A stretch of 64,000 nt of DNA from Sialis fuliginosa (Eukaryota; Arthropoda; Insecta; Megaloptera; Sialidae), in NCBI GenBank assembly GCA_961205875.1, contig OY540812.1, positions 23,941,098 through 24,005,097 of the forward strand, read 5' to 3'. The notes below the pieces were generated by a model. That model did not search any database, was not told where the DNA came from, and was given only the letters and a program-made list of their open reading frames with translations. Position 1 is the first letter of the stretch. Every line of letters begins with the position of its first letter. Shown here piece by piece: positions 50,094 to 63,307 of the stretch. The translations under genes and the position numbers were made by a program.

Positions 50094-50396
50094 TCAAAAA
50101 CAGTGAACATCGAGCTTTGATTGGTTGATTCATGGAATTTCTGATGGAATGTACCAGAAATTTAAAGAATGTCATTTTTTAAGCGTGTAAGGAAGTGAGA
50201 AAGAAGTAACTAGAAAGAGATAGAAACTAGTGACCAAGCTAACCAAAAAACTTTTATGTTCACTTCATCTCTTTATGATTGCCTATGTCTCACTTCCTTA
50301 TACGCTTTAAAAATGACATTCTTTAAATTTCTGGTACAATCCACCAGAAATTTCATAAACCAACCAATCAAAGCTCGTTGTTCACTGTTTTTGGTC
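50094..50396. mobile_element. Long fold-back element, arms about 115 bp
   Basis: Left arm CAAAAACAGTGAACATCGAG...GCTTTGATTGGTTG pairs with the right arm through AAATTTAAAGAATGTCATTT and GTAAGGAAGTGAGA. The loop is about 60 bp. The open frame at 50256 is arm sequence. Confidence 0.85.
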
Positions 50397-50850
50397 AGTC
50401 GTGAACGTGACCAATATTTACAATGTGACCAATGTGAAAAACATATTTGTTTAGACCAGTTTAGAACATGTAAAAATTAAATGTAACGAATGTTTTAATA
50501 AAAATTAATGGAAGATTATTAAAAATAAATATTACTATATTAAACTGATTACAATCTTTTTTTTTATTTCTTGTTACTTTGTTGCAATAATAATTATTTA
50601 TGTAGACAGATTTTCAAAACTTGTGGATAAATTACTTTAAAACAATGTAGAATAACATAATTTCGATCATATTCCTTAAAATCAATATAAATTTTTTTGT
50701 AAACCTGGTTTTTATCTTGGGATACATTGCAACCAATGAGGTACCTTAAGGTATTGCGACTAACGGAGGGTTAATTTAAATTTATTTTAAAATATTTACA
50801 TCAAATTAAATGATTAGACAAAATATGAAAGTACAAACACAAAAACAATA

Positions 50851-51185
50851 ATGCCCGGTATTATAAAGAATTTGTTTGAGCGTTAAAGCAAATTAGCTTC
50901 TAACTAACGCTATTTACTAGGCACTGAATATAAAAGACAACACACTCACAAATGTAGCGAATGAATTCGTACATATGATAACATTAACGCATGCGTGATA
51001 AGTACAATTAGCGAGTGTGCTGCCAAGTGTACCTCATAAAATGCATAGTATTTACATTATTATACATTTATTACCACTGCTTTAAAATATCAAGCGATTT
51101 CATAACAATTTGACACCTAGCATAATAGTGTTAGCTGGAAGCTAATTGCTTTTGCACTCAAGCAAATTCTTTATAATACCAGGCA
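50851..51185. mobile_element. MITE family B, full copy
   Basis: ATGCCCGGTATTATAAAGAA at the left and the complement ATGCCTGGTATTATAAAGAA at the right; 24-bp TIRs with one mismatch. Near-identical termini to family A (ATGTCCGGTATTATAA) but a mostly different interior. Confidence 0.8.
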
Positions 51186-51911
51186 TAAGTCACACACTTT
51201 TTATGTTTATTTGAAAATAACTCCATAAATATAAAGCAGATGTTCATTATTACCCTTAACAGATCTTTATTACTCAGCGGGTAGTGGATAAAAGTATTCT
51301 TTATTTATTGCATGTTAAATATGTAATTGAAATAATACTCAAAAATGTTCATATACACATACCCGTCTGATATGTTATAAAGCGATAGGCTTATACGATA
51401 ATATAAGTATTCATATATATCTTATTCACTCGGTAATAACTCTTTCTCGGGTTTGCATGATTACTTAAAATAAAAATCTTTAATAGAAGCAATTTATTTT
51501 AAATAAATTTAATTTGAAATCACCAACATATTAGTAATAAATGGTAGTTTATTTTATTATTCTTTGAATTGGTAAAACCATATGTAACCATATTTTTTTC
51601 TTTGATCACAGGTATTTCATTAATTTTCTTTATTATCTCATGATGGATTCTATAATAAAATGATTTTTATATCATCTGTGATTTTGACAATATATATACC
51701 GCTAGTTTATTGTGAGAAAAACTACGGGATACTATTATAAATTTAATAAGTTTATAAGTTAGATATTGGATGTTTCGGAATATGTTTGTTGAAATGTTGA
51801 TGAACATTACATATTTTAGCCCCTTTTGTAGCTCCGAAATCTATTTTTAATTGATCAATATCCAGAGCCCCCATTTTATGTCAAATAATTTTTATTTATT
51901 TATACCATTAC

Positions 51912-52110
51912 TAGCTCGTAACCCTCCATACGTAGGGGGTGAAATATAAAAAAAATTGTGTTTTGTTTTTTATTCATTATACAAAATCGTAAATGTATCG
52001 GCTCCTATGCGAGATAAGGAGTTGTTTCCTCCCCTAAAACCACCACCCCCGTGGTATTTTCCCCACCCACCGGATCCAGTTAAAATAATTACGACCTTTC
52101 AGATGTGAGA
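51912..52110 (+). mobile_element. RTE/SINE-type fragment
   Basis: actagctcgtaaccctccat, then attcattatacaaaatcgta, atgcgagataaggagttg and ccgtggtattttcccc, matching the left half of 9543-10345. Confidence 0.6.
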
Positions 52111-52724
52111 AGGGATGTATACAAATATATATGAATTATTCAGATGCCAAAAAATCTAGTTTCAGAGATATTTTATACTTGGTTAGTGAAGTACACAAGA
52201 GCATCAAATAATACAAAACGATTGTAAATTTAATTTAATATAATTAATAATAATAATCATAAATATCATATTTTTCCAGTAACAAATTAAAATAATATTT
52301 ATTATAATATTATACTATATTTTTTTAATGTATGTATAATGAATAGTATATTATATTTATTAGAGATTTCCACAACAGATAATCTATCAATTTATTTTGT
52401 TTTATTTTATTTACCTTGTATACAAGAACAGGTAAACTAGAAAAATTGATTGGTTTTTCATGATTATAATTAATATGACATAAGAAGACATTCTATGTAA
52501 TTACATGCTCTAGTGAGATATCTGTTTATCTTTGCTGATTTATTAATAACACTTTGTATTAGCATATTTGTTTTTTGTCCAATCGCTTGACCTTAACAAG
52601 GTTACATACATATTAATGTCAATTGATTTAAATAATTGTGCAATGTTTTTTATTAAAGTTTTTGTTTGTTGAATTTAAATAAGGAATTTAAGGTAAAACA
52701 CAAAATACATGTAGTAGAATCTAT

Positions 52725-52850
52725 ATTTATATATTCATCTTCCTTTTTAAAAGCCTGATGATGATTCTATGAATCGAAAGCTCGCTGTAATTTTTTCTAC
52801 AATAAATCCTTGACGCTTAGGCACAAAGATATTATTATTATAAGTAGTAC
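52725..52850 (+). mobile_element. Possible LINE 3' terminus
   Basis: aaaagcctgatgatgattc, gaatcgaaagctcgctgtaa and aataaatccttgacgc end in an ATT repeat. Resembles a LINE 3' UTR; no coding sequence seen. Confidence 0.35.
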
Positions 52851-53040
52851 ATTTTATTACATTTATTGAAACTTGATGATTTAAAAACGATATTATTCAA
52901 ATTTATAATTTTTCATTAAAATAACTATTTCTTAATTTACATAGGAATAATTGTCCCCTGCTCCCGTTTGTTGATCCGACACTATATTGAAAATTAAATA
53001 TTTCACTTATCTGTAAGGTATAATGTTATCAAAATTAGAA

Positions 53041-53075
53041 CAGTGATTCTCAAACTTTTTTTTGTATGAAAGCAA
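53041..53075. mobile_element. Isolated hAT left end
   Basis: CAGTGATTCTCAAACTTTTT is a classic hAT terminus. No matching right end was found. Confidence 0.45.
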
Positions 53076-54679
53076 CATTTAATAAAATAATGAAATTTAC
53101 AGTACCATGCACTAAATCAAAGTTTATCCCATAAAAAAATCATCAATTTAAAAAAATTCGCAGCACTAATTTCACACATGTACGTCACCCCGTTGTAGTA
53201 AGATATCACCCGGAAGACCTAAGATAAAAAACAAGTAACATAATCATTTTGGAAAAACTATACTACATGTGTCTTCTTAATGATTACTATTTTGCAACGA
53301 CAAATAAAAACATCATTATACAATTAAAATTGATTCTTTGTCATCATCGACCAGCAGCCATCTTGTAGCAGTAGTTAGTTCACATACCGACCACGCACCG
53401 CGCCACCGTTAACGCCCTACAACTCTAACTTAATGTCTTTTATATATCATTATAGACATGCTCTAAGCGTAGGATGTCTAATCTTCGTAGCACGGACCAT
53501 CATTACGACCAATCTGTATGCAATAATATACTTGTACAATGTACATACATCATTTCACATTTAATGTGAATCCTATGTAAAACTACATTTTGTCGACTTT
53601 TCTCAACGCTCTATTTACTTATTTGTTTCAATAAATTGAAGAATATTTTGATACCGTATTTATTTTAAAAATGTCACTTTTGGTTAAAATTGGTTTTAGG
53701 TTTAAAAAGTTATGTAAGTTTAAGTGTTACAAAACAAACAAGCAAAAATTCGATGTTTTTATCAATATACCTATGTACTCGTACTTACAGAAAACATATA
53801 ACAATTTGTAAGTTTATTAATTAAATACTTATTGTGCTATTTTCTGCAGCACCCTTTTCATACTTCGATTTACTTTATCTATATCAATGAAATAAAATCG
53901 ATTAAAAATGCAAATCGTTTGAGATCAGCGTAGATCGTGCTTAAATCTGACCACATACCCACATCTTATATTGTCCTACAAGTCTCCAAACTCAATAGTG
54001 TGGGAGCTACTATGAAATTTAAATTATATAGTGAGCTACACAAACATATACTCATATATAAGTATATACCTACTTACTTATTATTATTATTAATATGATA
54101 AACAAGTACTAGGAAAATAAATTAGATTTTCAGTAAAAATATTTCTCACACGAGTTACCGATAGTTTTCAATCGACGGTTTGGCGACCGCTGTTCGACAA
54201 TACGTTTCTCTGCTATGGGTGTAATCAGAGCATATATGTATGACAAAAGCCAATCTAAGATTGTTATATACCTATCAGATATTGTATGTTGTGGTATTGC
54301 GTGAGCCGCTCCTTTCGGATATGGGCAGGTAGTGTATTTACCCTCGAGGTGGATAATATAAATCGCTCTATATAGATTATATACCTATTTACATACCGGT
54401 AGCCATGCAGTAATATATTATTATTTTAAGAAACGAGTTTTCGAAATTGACGCATATTGGTTCACTGGCAGATCAGGCTTTACTGTTTGCGGGGTGAAAT
54501 TTAACGCGGGTTACAGCTTAACATATTCAAAATTTAAAGGGAATAACTTAACAAATGTTTTTAAAAGCATACTTTCATGCAGTTAAAAATTGGTTCTAAA
54601 ATGTTTTAAATGTTACTAAACAAGAAATTTTTGTTAAGATTTTATACCCTCTACAAATGGAGGGGAAATTAAAATGTAA

Positions 54680-55133
54680 AATTACATTTAACTGTCTTAC
54701 AACGTGATTTGATGACAATCGGCCAATAGGTGTCAAAATGGTTACTTTTAAACTAATTATTAGTATGATTTATTTATTAACTATAATTTTTATCATAGCA
54801 TCTGTTTTATATTGTTTCAAATTTGACGATCCTTTCTTTTATATCTTTTGTGTCATAGTACTTATCATTTTGTAATTATTAGCAAGTGTCCATCACTCCG
54901 TGCTCATTACTGGTTTTACTTTATCCATTACTGGAGAAAAACATAAACAAAAAAAAGGTTATATTTTAAAATATATATATATATTTGCGGACTTTGGTAA
55001 TTAAATTTATTAAATAAAGAATTACTTGTTTTATTAGTAACATGAGTTCATGAGAATAACCAAAAAGAAGCCTGTCAATTACAAAAACAGTAAACCTTAC
55101 TCTTATAGCGTCCATAACTGGTGCCAGTACCTT
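54680..55133 (+). mobile_element. MITE family C copy
   Basis: Ends ATAACTGGTGCCAGTACCTT. Contains GACAATCGGCCAATAGGTG, CTCATTACTGGTTTTAC and CCATTACTGGAG, shared with 41784-42328. The left terminus is missing. Confidence 0.75.
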
Positions 55134-57149
55134 ATAATCTTTACACTTGAAACTAAATAAATAAATACTACTTCGATTTTAACTAAAAAATTCTACTAAA
55201 AAAACACAGTTCCTTCGATTTCTAGTAATTATCTTTACATTTATACAGCATCTTCTAGCCCTAAGACCGACCCTGTTGTACAGAATCTTCAATGAAAACA
55301 TATCATATGTATACAGTATGCATAATGTGTTTCTACTAAATAATTATACACAATTCTATTCCGTTACAATGTTCTTAAATTACTTAGATTAGTATGTACA
55401 TAGTTGTGGATAACTCAAGAGGCCGTTTTTGTGTTTTAATTGGAGATTTTACGCGCTACCAACAAAAATTATGATTAGATCCATAAGTTTATGAAGTATA
55501 ATTGTATATAATCTGCGATAGTAAAATGTCAAGCGACAATCTTTTTACAAAATTGAATATGAATTGTATTTTGATCTTGGGGAGAGGGGGGAGTCCAACA
55601 GATGATTAATTAACTTAAAAACTTAGAATAACTAACTTAACACATGTTTTTATAATTTTTCTTAAAAAAAATTTATGGAACATCCATTTTTTTATGATTC
55701 TTTTTGAAGCTTTATAAGAGAGAGTTGAACCAAATTTACAAATTTACAACTATTATAGAATTAATTAACCTCAACTGATAAATTGATGAATTTAAGTATA
55801 ATTTGAATGTAGAATGTATTTTGAACGGCTCTTTAAAAAAAGATTGCGTTTCATTGAAATAAAAGACCTAAGAATATATTTCTATTAGATTTGACGTCAT
55901 TTCTATACGATTTTTAATTACCTTCGTCGTGTTCCTACCGTATTTGCTTTTAAGAAAATCACTATTTATCATCTCGAACTATCGTTAGCTTACGCATTGT
56001 CTGTGATAATCGAAGTACCATAAATATTATCGACCAGTGATTATATCTTAATTCAATCTCCAAGTTAATTTAAAAATTATGCAAATGCTGTTGCGTGCGT
56101 CTCCTAGCGGCAGCTCCCGGTAGCCGTTTCCAGTGGCGATGATAAAAAAACATAACAGCGTTCTTCAGCTAGGAATTGATTACATGTAAGGAGGAAAATA
56201 GGTACTGCTGTTTTATTACACACGCTATACATGTTTAAATTATTAATTATTTGTACAGAACATCCTCTAATCATGAATAAGTTCGACTCAGTAAGGTTGT
56301 TTTGAAGTAAGTAGGGAATATTGTACGCACTGTTGAAAAAATAAACACATATGTGTTCTATAAAAAAAACGTTAGATACAAATTATATCTTTGAGAAAAA
56401 AGTTGCAGGACGATCATTTAAAAAATTATTTTTAATTATTGAAGCTTGTAATTTCTAGTTTGCAATGTTTTTTCTCGTTTTTTTTTGTAAAACTGGATAA
56501 TAATGAATTTAGTCTAGAAAAGAATTACAAAATTTAAAAACTTTGTCAAGTTTGTTGGGGAGGATTATACATTTTTAATAAAATATAAATTTTCTGTATA
56601 AAAACATTAAAAAACCAAAACAAATGTTTTCACTGGAAGTTTGGTTTGGTAATATAAATATAATATTTTTATAAAATTAGCCAATTAACCAATACAAATC
56701 ATTTTGGACGACAATAAAAGGCGTTTGCCGGTCATCATATTGATACACACATTACCAAACGTCCCCGTTTTTATTGTATAAACGCTCCTTGAGTGAAAAT
56801 TTTATAAAAGTGTATGTTTTGAAAAGGAAATATAGAAAAATGAAACAAGATTATAAACAAATAAATGTAATACGTATAAAATAACACTAATCTATTCAAA
56901 ATAACACAATTTATTACTGTTTTTAAAATATTTTCGATAACGCACCAAAATTACTTCCACGCATTGAAAATGAAAATTGATGAAAATGACCATCAATATG
57001 ACAATTTAAATGTAATTGCATATGAAATTTCAAAAAAGCTCAAAACATTTCCTCAAAATAATCAGCGTTCAATAATCTATACATATAAATAATACTTGAC
57101 ATTAACGTTTACTTTCCTACTTCGTTCAAGGAGTAACCAGTATAAAATA

Positions 57150-57162
57150 TTAAGAACCACTG
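57150..57162. mobile_element. Isolated hAT right end
   Basis: TTAAGAACCACTG, same type as 32191-32905, with flank gtctacag. No left end with that flank was found. Confidence 0.4.
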
Positions 57163-59288
57163 GTCTACAGTAAAGTCACACCTACTGTTATTGTTTATGT
57201 TAAAAAATAATTAATACTAGACCAAGCGAACATAAGAGAATTCGTTAATTAACTGGTAATAGCTTTAAGATCTACACACACATACATACACACAGAGCTA
57301 CCGCCCTACGCGAGCACATTACAAGATTTCAGTAGCTTGTAGGGAGGGTGGGAGGGGGGGGGGGCATTGGACGGGACAAAAAACATCGGTGGCGATAAAT
57401 AATGTATCTGTATATATGATTTTGGGAGCTGCTGCAGTAATTATGGTAATGGCGTGTTTAATTGGACCATACTGTGAGTTATATCGTGTCAAAAAAGCAT
57501 TTTTCTTCTGCAGTAATCATACAGTATAACCGGCCTGTCATGTTATTTTTGTACCAACGTTGTAGCGAGTGTATGTGTATGTGTGTTCAGCTAGGAACAT
57601 ATTTGGGCAAGATTTAATGGGAGGCTGTTTCGTGAAAAATTGTTCGTTATAATGTGTCTATGATCGTTTTTTTATGTATGAGGAATGTAGATTTTTTTTT
57701 TACTCTGTCTAGGTTTATTGATGAAATCAATGTGTAATGAAATGCTTGTCAAGAGTCAAGAGGATAAGTTAATATAATAGGTTGTAAATTCATTCTATGA
57801 ATATCAACGAAAATGACCACACAAGACAAATCGATATAATTCTTATATTGTTATAAAAAACATAGAACGAATTAAGAAAACAAAAATATAAAAAAACTTT
57901 GTAATCAAATAACACATTTGTGAAAAATAGTAGATAGTGAAAGTTATAGCAAAACTTCGAACATTTAAAAGACAATCACGGAAATTTAAATAAAACGGTG
58001 TGAAAATGAGAAGAGCGTCCAGTTTGAATGGTGTAATGTGTTCTGATTTGCTACCAGAGGTATCGAGGGTTATAAAAATTGATAAATGTTTAAAATATTT
58101 GAGGTTAATTTTTCATAGTTTTTTTTTATGCTACTGTATTTAAGTACTAGGGAATGGAGCTATCTATTGACCTTTTATTTATTGCTTTACGATTATTATT
58201 TCTATAGATATGCATTCCTTCTCCCGAGGTTACCCTCTAGTACAGCCGGGGAAGACTAGAGATAATCGAGTTAGAATTTTTTTATTTGAACATAATGTAA
58301 TAATATGAATTATATTTAATGATATCGATTGATAAAATCCGAAAATACGGCTGTGAATGAGACGTGGCTAGTACAATCAATCGTAGTAAGAGTTTAGACA
58401 TCTCGAATCGATTTCTATATCTCTAGAGAAGACGTAGTTCTACGTCAAAAAATTAGTTTTTTTTGTTATATTCAAGAAATTCAAAAACTAAAATGATTTA
58501 TAAACAATATAACAAATAAATGAAGTATTGAACGATTATATTGTTATTCTAGATGATTATTTACAGAACGAAACCCCTCGTGTTTAAAAATTGAGCAATA
58601 TACATAATATATATTCATCTCCCTTCGCCATAAAGAACACTGCAAAAAAGAATGAACAAATTATATTTAACAAAAATACGGCACGTCTGGGTGCGGTAGC
58701 TACCAGAATATCTTCGCAGCCCGAACTACTACTGTCCACGGAGTAAATAATACGTTGTACATGCGACGGGTAATAATTTTATCTCCGGCAGAGGACAGGT
58801 TTTCGAAATGTATAAATTAGGGGGTTTAATTATACACTCTGTGGAATGTGTGCTATATTATTAGTAGAATTTTTGTGGAAGCATAGATGTGTTTTAAACG
58901 ACAACTGGATGCAAGTGGATTTATAATTTAATGTGTGTCTTAAGGCCATATGGACCGTTGGGAAGAATTAAACATTGTGATGATAGTTTTTGTTTTCCAT
59001 GGATGGTAATTTTTGGATATAAGGAATAATTGTTGAATTACTTCTTTTTGGTTTTGACTATGAAATATTTCTTACTAGTTTTAATTTAAAATTTAAATTT
59101 TATCAATAAAATTATAAGTACATCTATTATTGACAAAAGAATAAAATATTGAACGTTTTTGAAGTTATACATCTTTAGGCGCTTTCGGGATGAAATTTTA
59201 GTAATGCAACGAAATGCGGCAACGAAATTTGCGAACACTATGCAACGAATATAAGAGGATGAAGTTAGGTTAGGTGTGCATATATCTA

Positions 59289-59552
59289 ATATATGATGAC
59301 GTGAGTTCCAAAACTCGTTCGTTCCATTAAAAAAAATCAAGATGGCAGTAGATTTTGAAAGAATTTTTGGCATTCTTTCATATGGTAATGTTAGTTTTGA
59401 GCAAAATTCGTTCAGTCATAATATGATTGAGCAAGTTTTGATCAAAACTAACAAAAAACTGAAAGAATGCCAAAAATTCTTTCAAAATCCACTGTCATCT
59501 CGATTTTTTTTTAATGGAACGAACGAGTTTTGGAATTCATCTCCTCATATAT
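59289..59552. mobile_element. Long fold-back element, arms about 110 bp
   Basis: ATATATGATGACGTGAGTTC at the left pairs with the complement of the right end. Pairing continues through CCAAAACTCGTTCGTTCC, GATTTTGAAAGAATTTTTGG and CATTCTTTCA to about 59400, with a shorter pairing beyond. The open frames on both strands are arm sequence. Confidence 0.85.
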
Positions 59553-59949
59553 ATTTACTCGTGTAGATAATACAGATTTCTGTTATGATAGTCGGTAAAA
59601 CAGGTTTTTGACGTTTTGCATTTGCTCGTTAGATGCTATTACTAATCTCAGCAGTTGTTTTCCATTCATGCCAAAGAAGTATAACTTCTAACGCATGTAC
59701 ATACTTTAACACCAAGTATTCCGGTATCAATATTAAAAAAATATATGTATAGTTATGTGGAAATCGTTTTTTTTTTATATTTTCCTTTTACTTCATCAAA
59801 CAGACAGTAAATTAACGAATTTTTTTATGAATAAAAATAAAACATTCAAATGCAAATTATAGAAATTTAAAATGGGTTGAAGATATTTTGACATCAATCA
59901 ACTAAAGAAAGCAATTAGTCCTGAACACTTGTAGCAAACTTACAAAGCA

Positions 59950-60165
59950 GACATTCTTCCAAATACTTGTGTGTGGCATCTTTTTTAAGCCACGACGCTC
60001 AATTTATCTGACAACAACAAATCCCCGGGCTGATCCTCAGAGACGTGTTCAAACAGCGCTCGCTGCCACACTATGTAATTACTTGCTTGCTACAATGGCT
60101 ACTTGCACTGTGCAGCGACTTCTTTTTTCCGAAGCTACTGTACTGATACAGCTTTAATAACAGCT
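59950..60165. other. GC-rich patch upstream of the giant-intron donor
   Basis: Contains acaaatccccgggctgatcc, aacagcgctcgctgccacac and tgcactgtgcagcgacttc. An open frame of 62 codons on the plus strand shows no domain. About 640 bp inside the intron from the exon at 60804; could be regulatory or an unrecognised fragment. Confidence 0.3.
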
Positions 60166-60169
60166 GTCT

Positions 60170-60803
60170 ATAGTTTATTATCTATACACTTATAAGTCAC
60201 GATTACTATCATTATCTTCGCAACAGATCTTAAGAAAATATCTATGTGTATGAAAACAATATTGTTTCCAGGTACTGTGATTTTTTTATTTTTTTATTAC
60301 ACTGTAACAAGGTTTGGATATAGAAAAAAATATATGCATCTCAAACATATGTTGCTGATAATTTTCATAGAAAGTTTAGTGGTTTATTGGTCAATATTTC
60401 TTCACAATTTACAGTAGGTAGATACGATCATAAGACAATTAAATGTAACATTTTATCGCTTTTATAATTTGTAAATCAGTATACCTTTTTTTGTATCGCA
60501 TATTATTTTTCTTATAAATTAAAATATCTATTTGTTACGCTTCAGTATGTGAAGAACTCTGAAGAAAATGATATTGGAAAAATTACCATAAAAATGTTGG
60601 TAATTGAAGGACAGCTTGATAATATGAGGAATACAATTGCACCGAAAAAGAAGCTTTCATGACTTATAAAATCCCCCGCTCCCTCATTTTCTGATGTAAG
60701 GTTTAATATTTTTTGCAAAAATAAAAAAGTTCTGAAAAATTCTTTACAATTGAGTACACTGTATAAAAATTCCCATTGGTTAAATAAAATAAATATTACA
60801 TAC
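60170..60803. other. Intron DNA next to the exon, nothing recognised
   Basis: AT-rich; no element or motif array seen. Confidence 0.5.
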
Positions 60804-60969
60804 CTGTATGGAGAAATAGATGGTTCTTAAGGTTTGTGTGTTTTGAGAAGCCCCTACTGCAGATGTGACACTTGAATGGCCACGAGCCAGAGTGAACATA
60901 CATATGAGACCTCAGGTCTCCTGGAGTAGGGAATGACTTACTGCACAGACTGCACTTGTGAGGCTTGTC
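60804..60969 (-). CDS. C2H2 zinc-finger protein, first visible exon (fingers 1 and 2)
   Basis: Internal coding exon of 166 nt. On the minus strand it follows an acceptor ending ttgttacag and ends at CATACAG|GTATGT, so it enters in phase 0 and leaves after one base of a Gly codon. The translation starts DKPHKCSLCSKSF and holds two complete fingers of the form C-x2-C-x12-H-x3-H: CSLC...HMYVH and CHIC...HLFLH. The second ends with the linker start HTG. The opening DKPHK looks like the end of a TGxKP linker, so another finger probably lies in an exon upstream of position 64000. Such arrays normally bind DNA as nuclear transcription regulators; that role is inferred from the family. I did not recognise the orthologue, so no symbol is given. 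GC content and codon use stand out from the AT-rich surroundings. Confidence 0.93.
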
Positions 60970-61770
60970 CTGTAACAAATGGAATTGTTTTAGTTATAAT
61001 AAATATAATAATAATCTAATGCCATGTTGAGACCAAACAGACAAAAAAGGGTTTGTTACAATTTTGTAAAAAAAATACCTTGTTGCTGTTTTGTCTTTTT
61101 GGCATAAGAAAACAAAATACAAGTCAATAGTATTACAACAGTTTTAAATTTATTTTACTTCATGCTGTTTATAAAAATACCAGTTTCCATGATTATTTTG
61201 TTAATTTAACTTGTGAACAACTCAACCAAAGGCAATGTAAATATGCACTTTTTTGCTTAAATGTTAAAATAATGCAAGAAAAAAATCTGAAAAAAGAATA
61301 TTCAATAGCAATTACTACAAAATAAAATTTCTCCATTATCACGGTGATTAGTAAATGTTTTTGTTAAATTATATGTTATAAGCCATATAGTTAAGGGTAG
61401 CAAATTATAGAAAACATAATGTCAAAATAATTGCAAACAGTATTGACAAATTCATACCTACAAAATTATGTGGTTGTTTCTACAATTTAGTCCCAAGTCC
61501 CAACCATTAAAAGAAAATAATCATTATTTATTGGATTGTATAGGGATGACATAAATATATAGTAAAAAGGTTTGTTGTGAAATTATTTATTATACACGAA
61601 TCTACAAAAAATGTAATTTTATTAATTCATTTAATTAATATCAATATTAATTAATATTGTCAATGATGACATGAGCTAATGTATAAAAATTTAAAGAAAT
61701 AGTATATAGTTTACATGCAGTTTTAAAAAAGAGACGATATACAAAATTACGTTTTAGTTTATTGAAAGAA

Positions 61771-62060
61771 TAATGTCCAGTATTATAAACAAGCTAGCAA
61801 AAATTACAAGCTTGCAAGCACTTTCAAATGGAGAATCAAACCTATCTGACAGTTCCCTTGAAGTTTCATGAAGTATTTGACAAGTTTCGCGCACGCGTGG
61901 AAGGTAAACACCAACGGTATAAAAACAATGGTGATGTTATGAAAGTATCACTGCTCTAAATTCCAGAACAAACCCATAGATAATATAACAAAATTAATAC
62001 CCCATTTGAAAATGCTTGCAAACTAGCAAATTTTGTTAGTTCCTTTGTAGTACCGGACAT
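61771..62060. mobile_element. MITE family A copy
   Basis: ATGTCCAGTATTATAAACAA at the left; GTAGTACCGGACAT at the right. Inside are GACAAGTTTCGCGCACGCGT and ATACCCCATTTGAAAATGC, as in 13505-14012. Confidence 0.78.
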
Positions 62061-63307
62061 AAGAGCTGTGAATTTATGTACCTAATGTTTAACAATAAGT
62101 TCTTGTGATTATAATTGAATAAGTAATTAAAATTCAAACAAAATTACTTAACTTTCATAAACAGATATTGATAAATACTTATTCAAACTTTTGTTTAATA
62201 AAACATAGCTCACTAGACCTTTTAATAAACACCGGAAAAATACCATTTAAAATGGATATACTAAAAACAGAAGCCAAATTTTTAAAGGAATAGAATGACT
62301 GATTGTGAGTTGGAAAGAATCTATCATTTATTATTTTCAATTTTCCAATTTATACAGTTTCCATACAAAACCTAATTGAATTGTATATAATATGTAATAA
62401 AGAACTAATGTCATTTAGCGGCACATGTATGTACCACATCACTTGTGCTATACAAAGTTGTGTATCTAGTGTGCTGTGTTACCAACACAATGACTAGCGC
62501 GTAGGAGCGCGACATTGGTGACAGCAAATTGACATCTGCCAATCACAAACAAATGCCGATTCAAAAATCAGATAATACTGTTGTACGTGCATATGTATGT
62601 GAAGCCATGTATTTTACTGTACTGATGGAAATAATTATATGTTGTTGTTATTGTTGCTGGATGGATGTTATTTGTTTTGTTTAAATAAATATAACAAAAT
62701 ACTTTAATGCGTGAATCTTGTCAGTGATCAATAATAAAAAATTAAATGTTAAGAATATAGAATGAGAGTAAGGGAAGGCGCACACAGGCAAAAAGATGCA
62801 AAAACGTGGCCAAAACCTACAATGCACAATTCTTTGTTAATCAGACCAGGCGGAATCAAGCTAGAATATGCTTATTTTTAGTAAGCTAACGGATTTGATA
62901 AGTTTTATCTGCTAATAATTGCTATAATTTTAACATACTTACAAAATATATATTTGTACGTAATAGGTTTTGGCCACATTTCTCTGTGTGAGGCGCATTA
63001 AATACGTAAGAATTTGAAAACTCTTTAAAATCTTCGGAATACGTAAGCTTGTATTACATTTGTCAATTTTTTCAATAATTTAAAATACTTAAAAATGGTG
63101 GCTTTAAAATGTTTTACATTTATCAATTTTTTCAACAATTTCTTTAACTTCATTAACCATTAACTGTAAATGAACTATTTCCTTGTTTGAAATAAAATGC
63201 TCATAAAAATAGTTGGTAATTTATACAAAATCATCCAAATCAACACAGCAGTAATCTTTGTACTGTAAAAATAACAGTTGGCAGTCTTTAAATTTACCAA
63301 AAAAACC

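Larger units (their letters stand above)
22061..60803 (-). other. Giant intron (38.7 kb) of the zinc-finger gene
   Basis: Donor GTATGT at 60803 and acceptor ttgttgcag at 22061, both canonical, with matching phase. The intron is made mostly of AT-rich DNA and transposon remains. I found no other convincing coding exon in it. Stretches where I recognise nothing: 23210-25810, 26300-27690, 29150-31780, 35430-36140, 37830-38590, 42840-44420, 45300-46170, 48230-49740, 50500-50850, 51190-51905, 52120-52720, 53100-54680, 55140-57140, 57170-59280 and 59560-59950. Confidence 0.85.

Noticed and set aside
53391-53420. GC-rich short exon (gcgccaccgttaacgccc)
   Set aside because: Too short, without splice sites in a consistent frame; possibly part of a decayed hAT starting at 53041.
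59086-59566. Open frames of 95 and 74 residues on opposite strands
   Set aside because: They are produced by the arms of the fold-back element 59289-59552.
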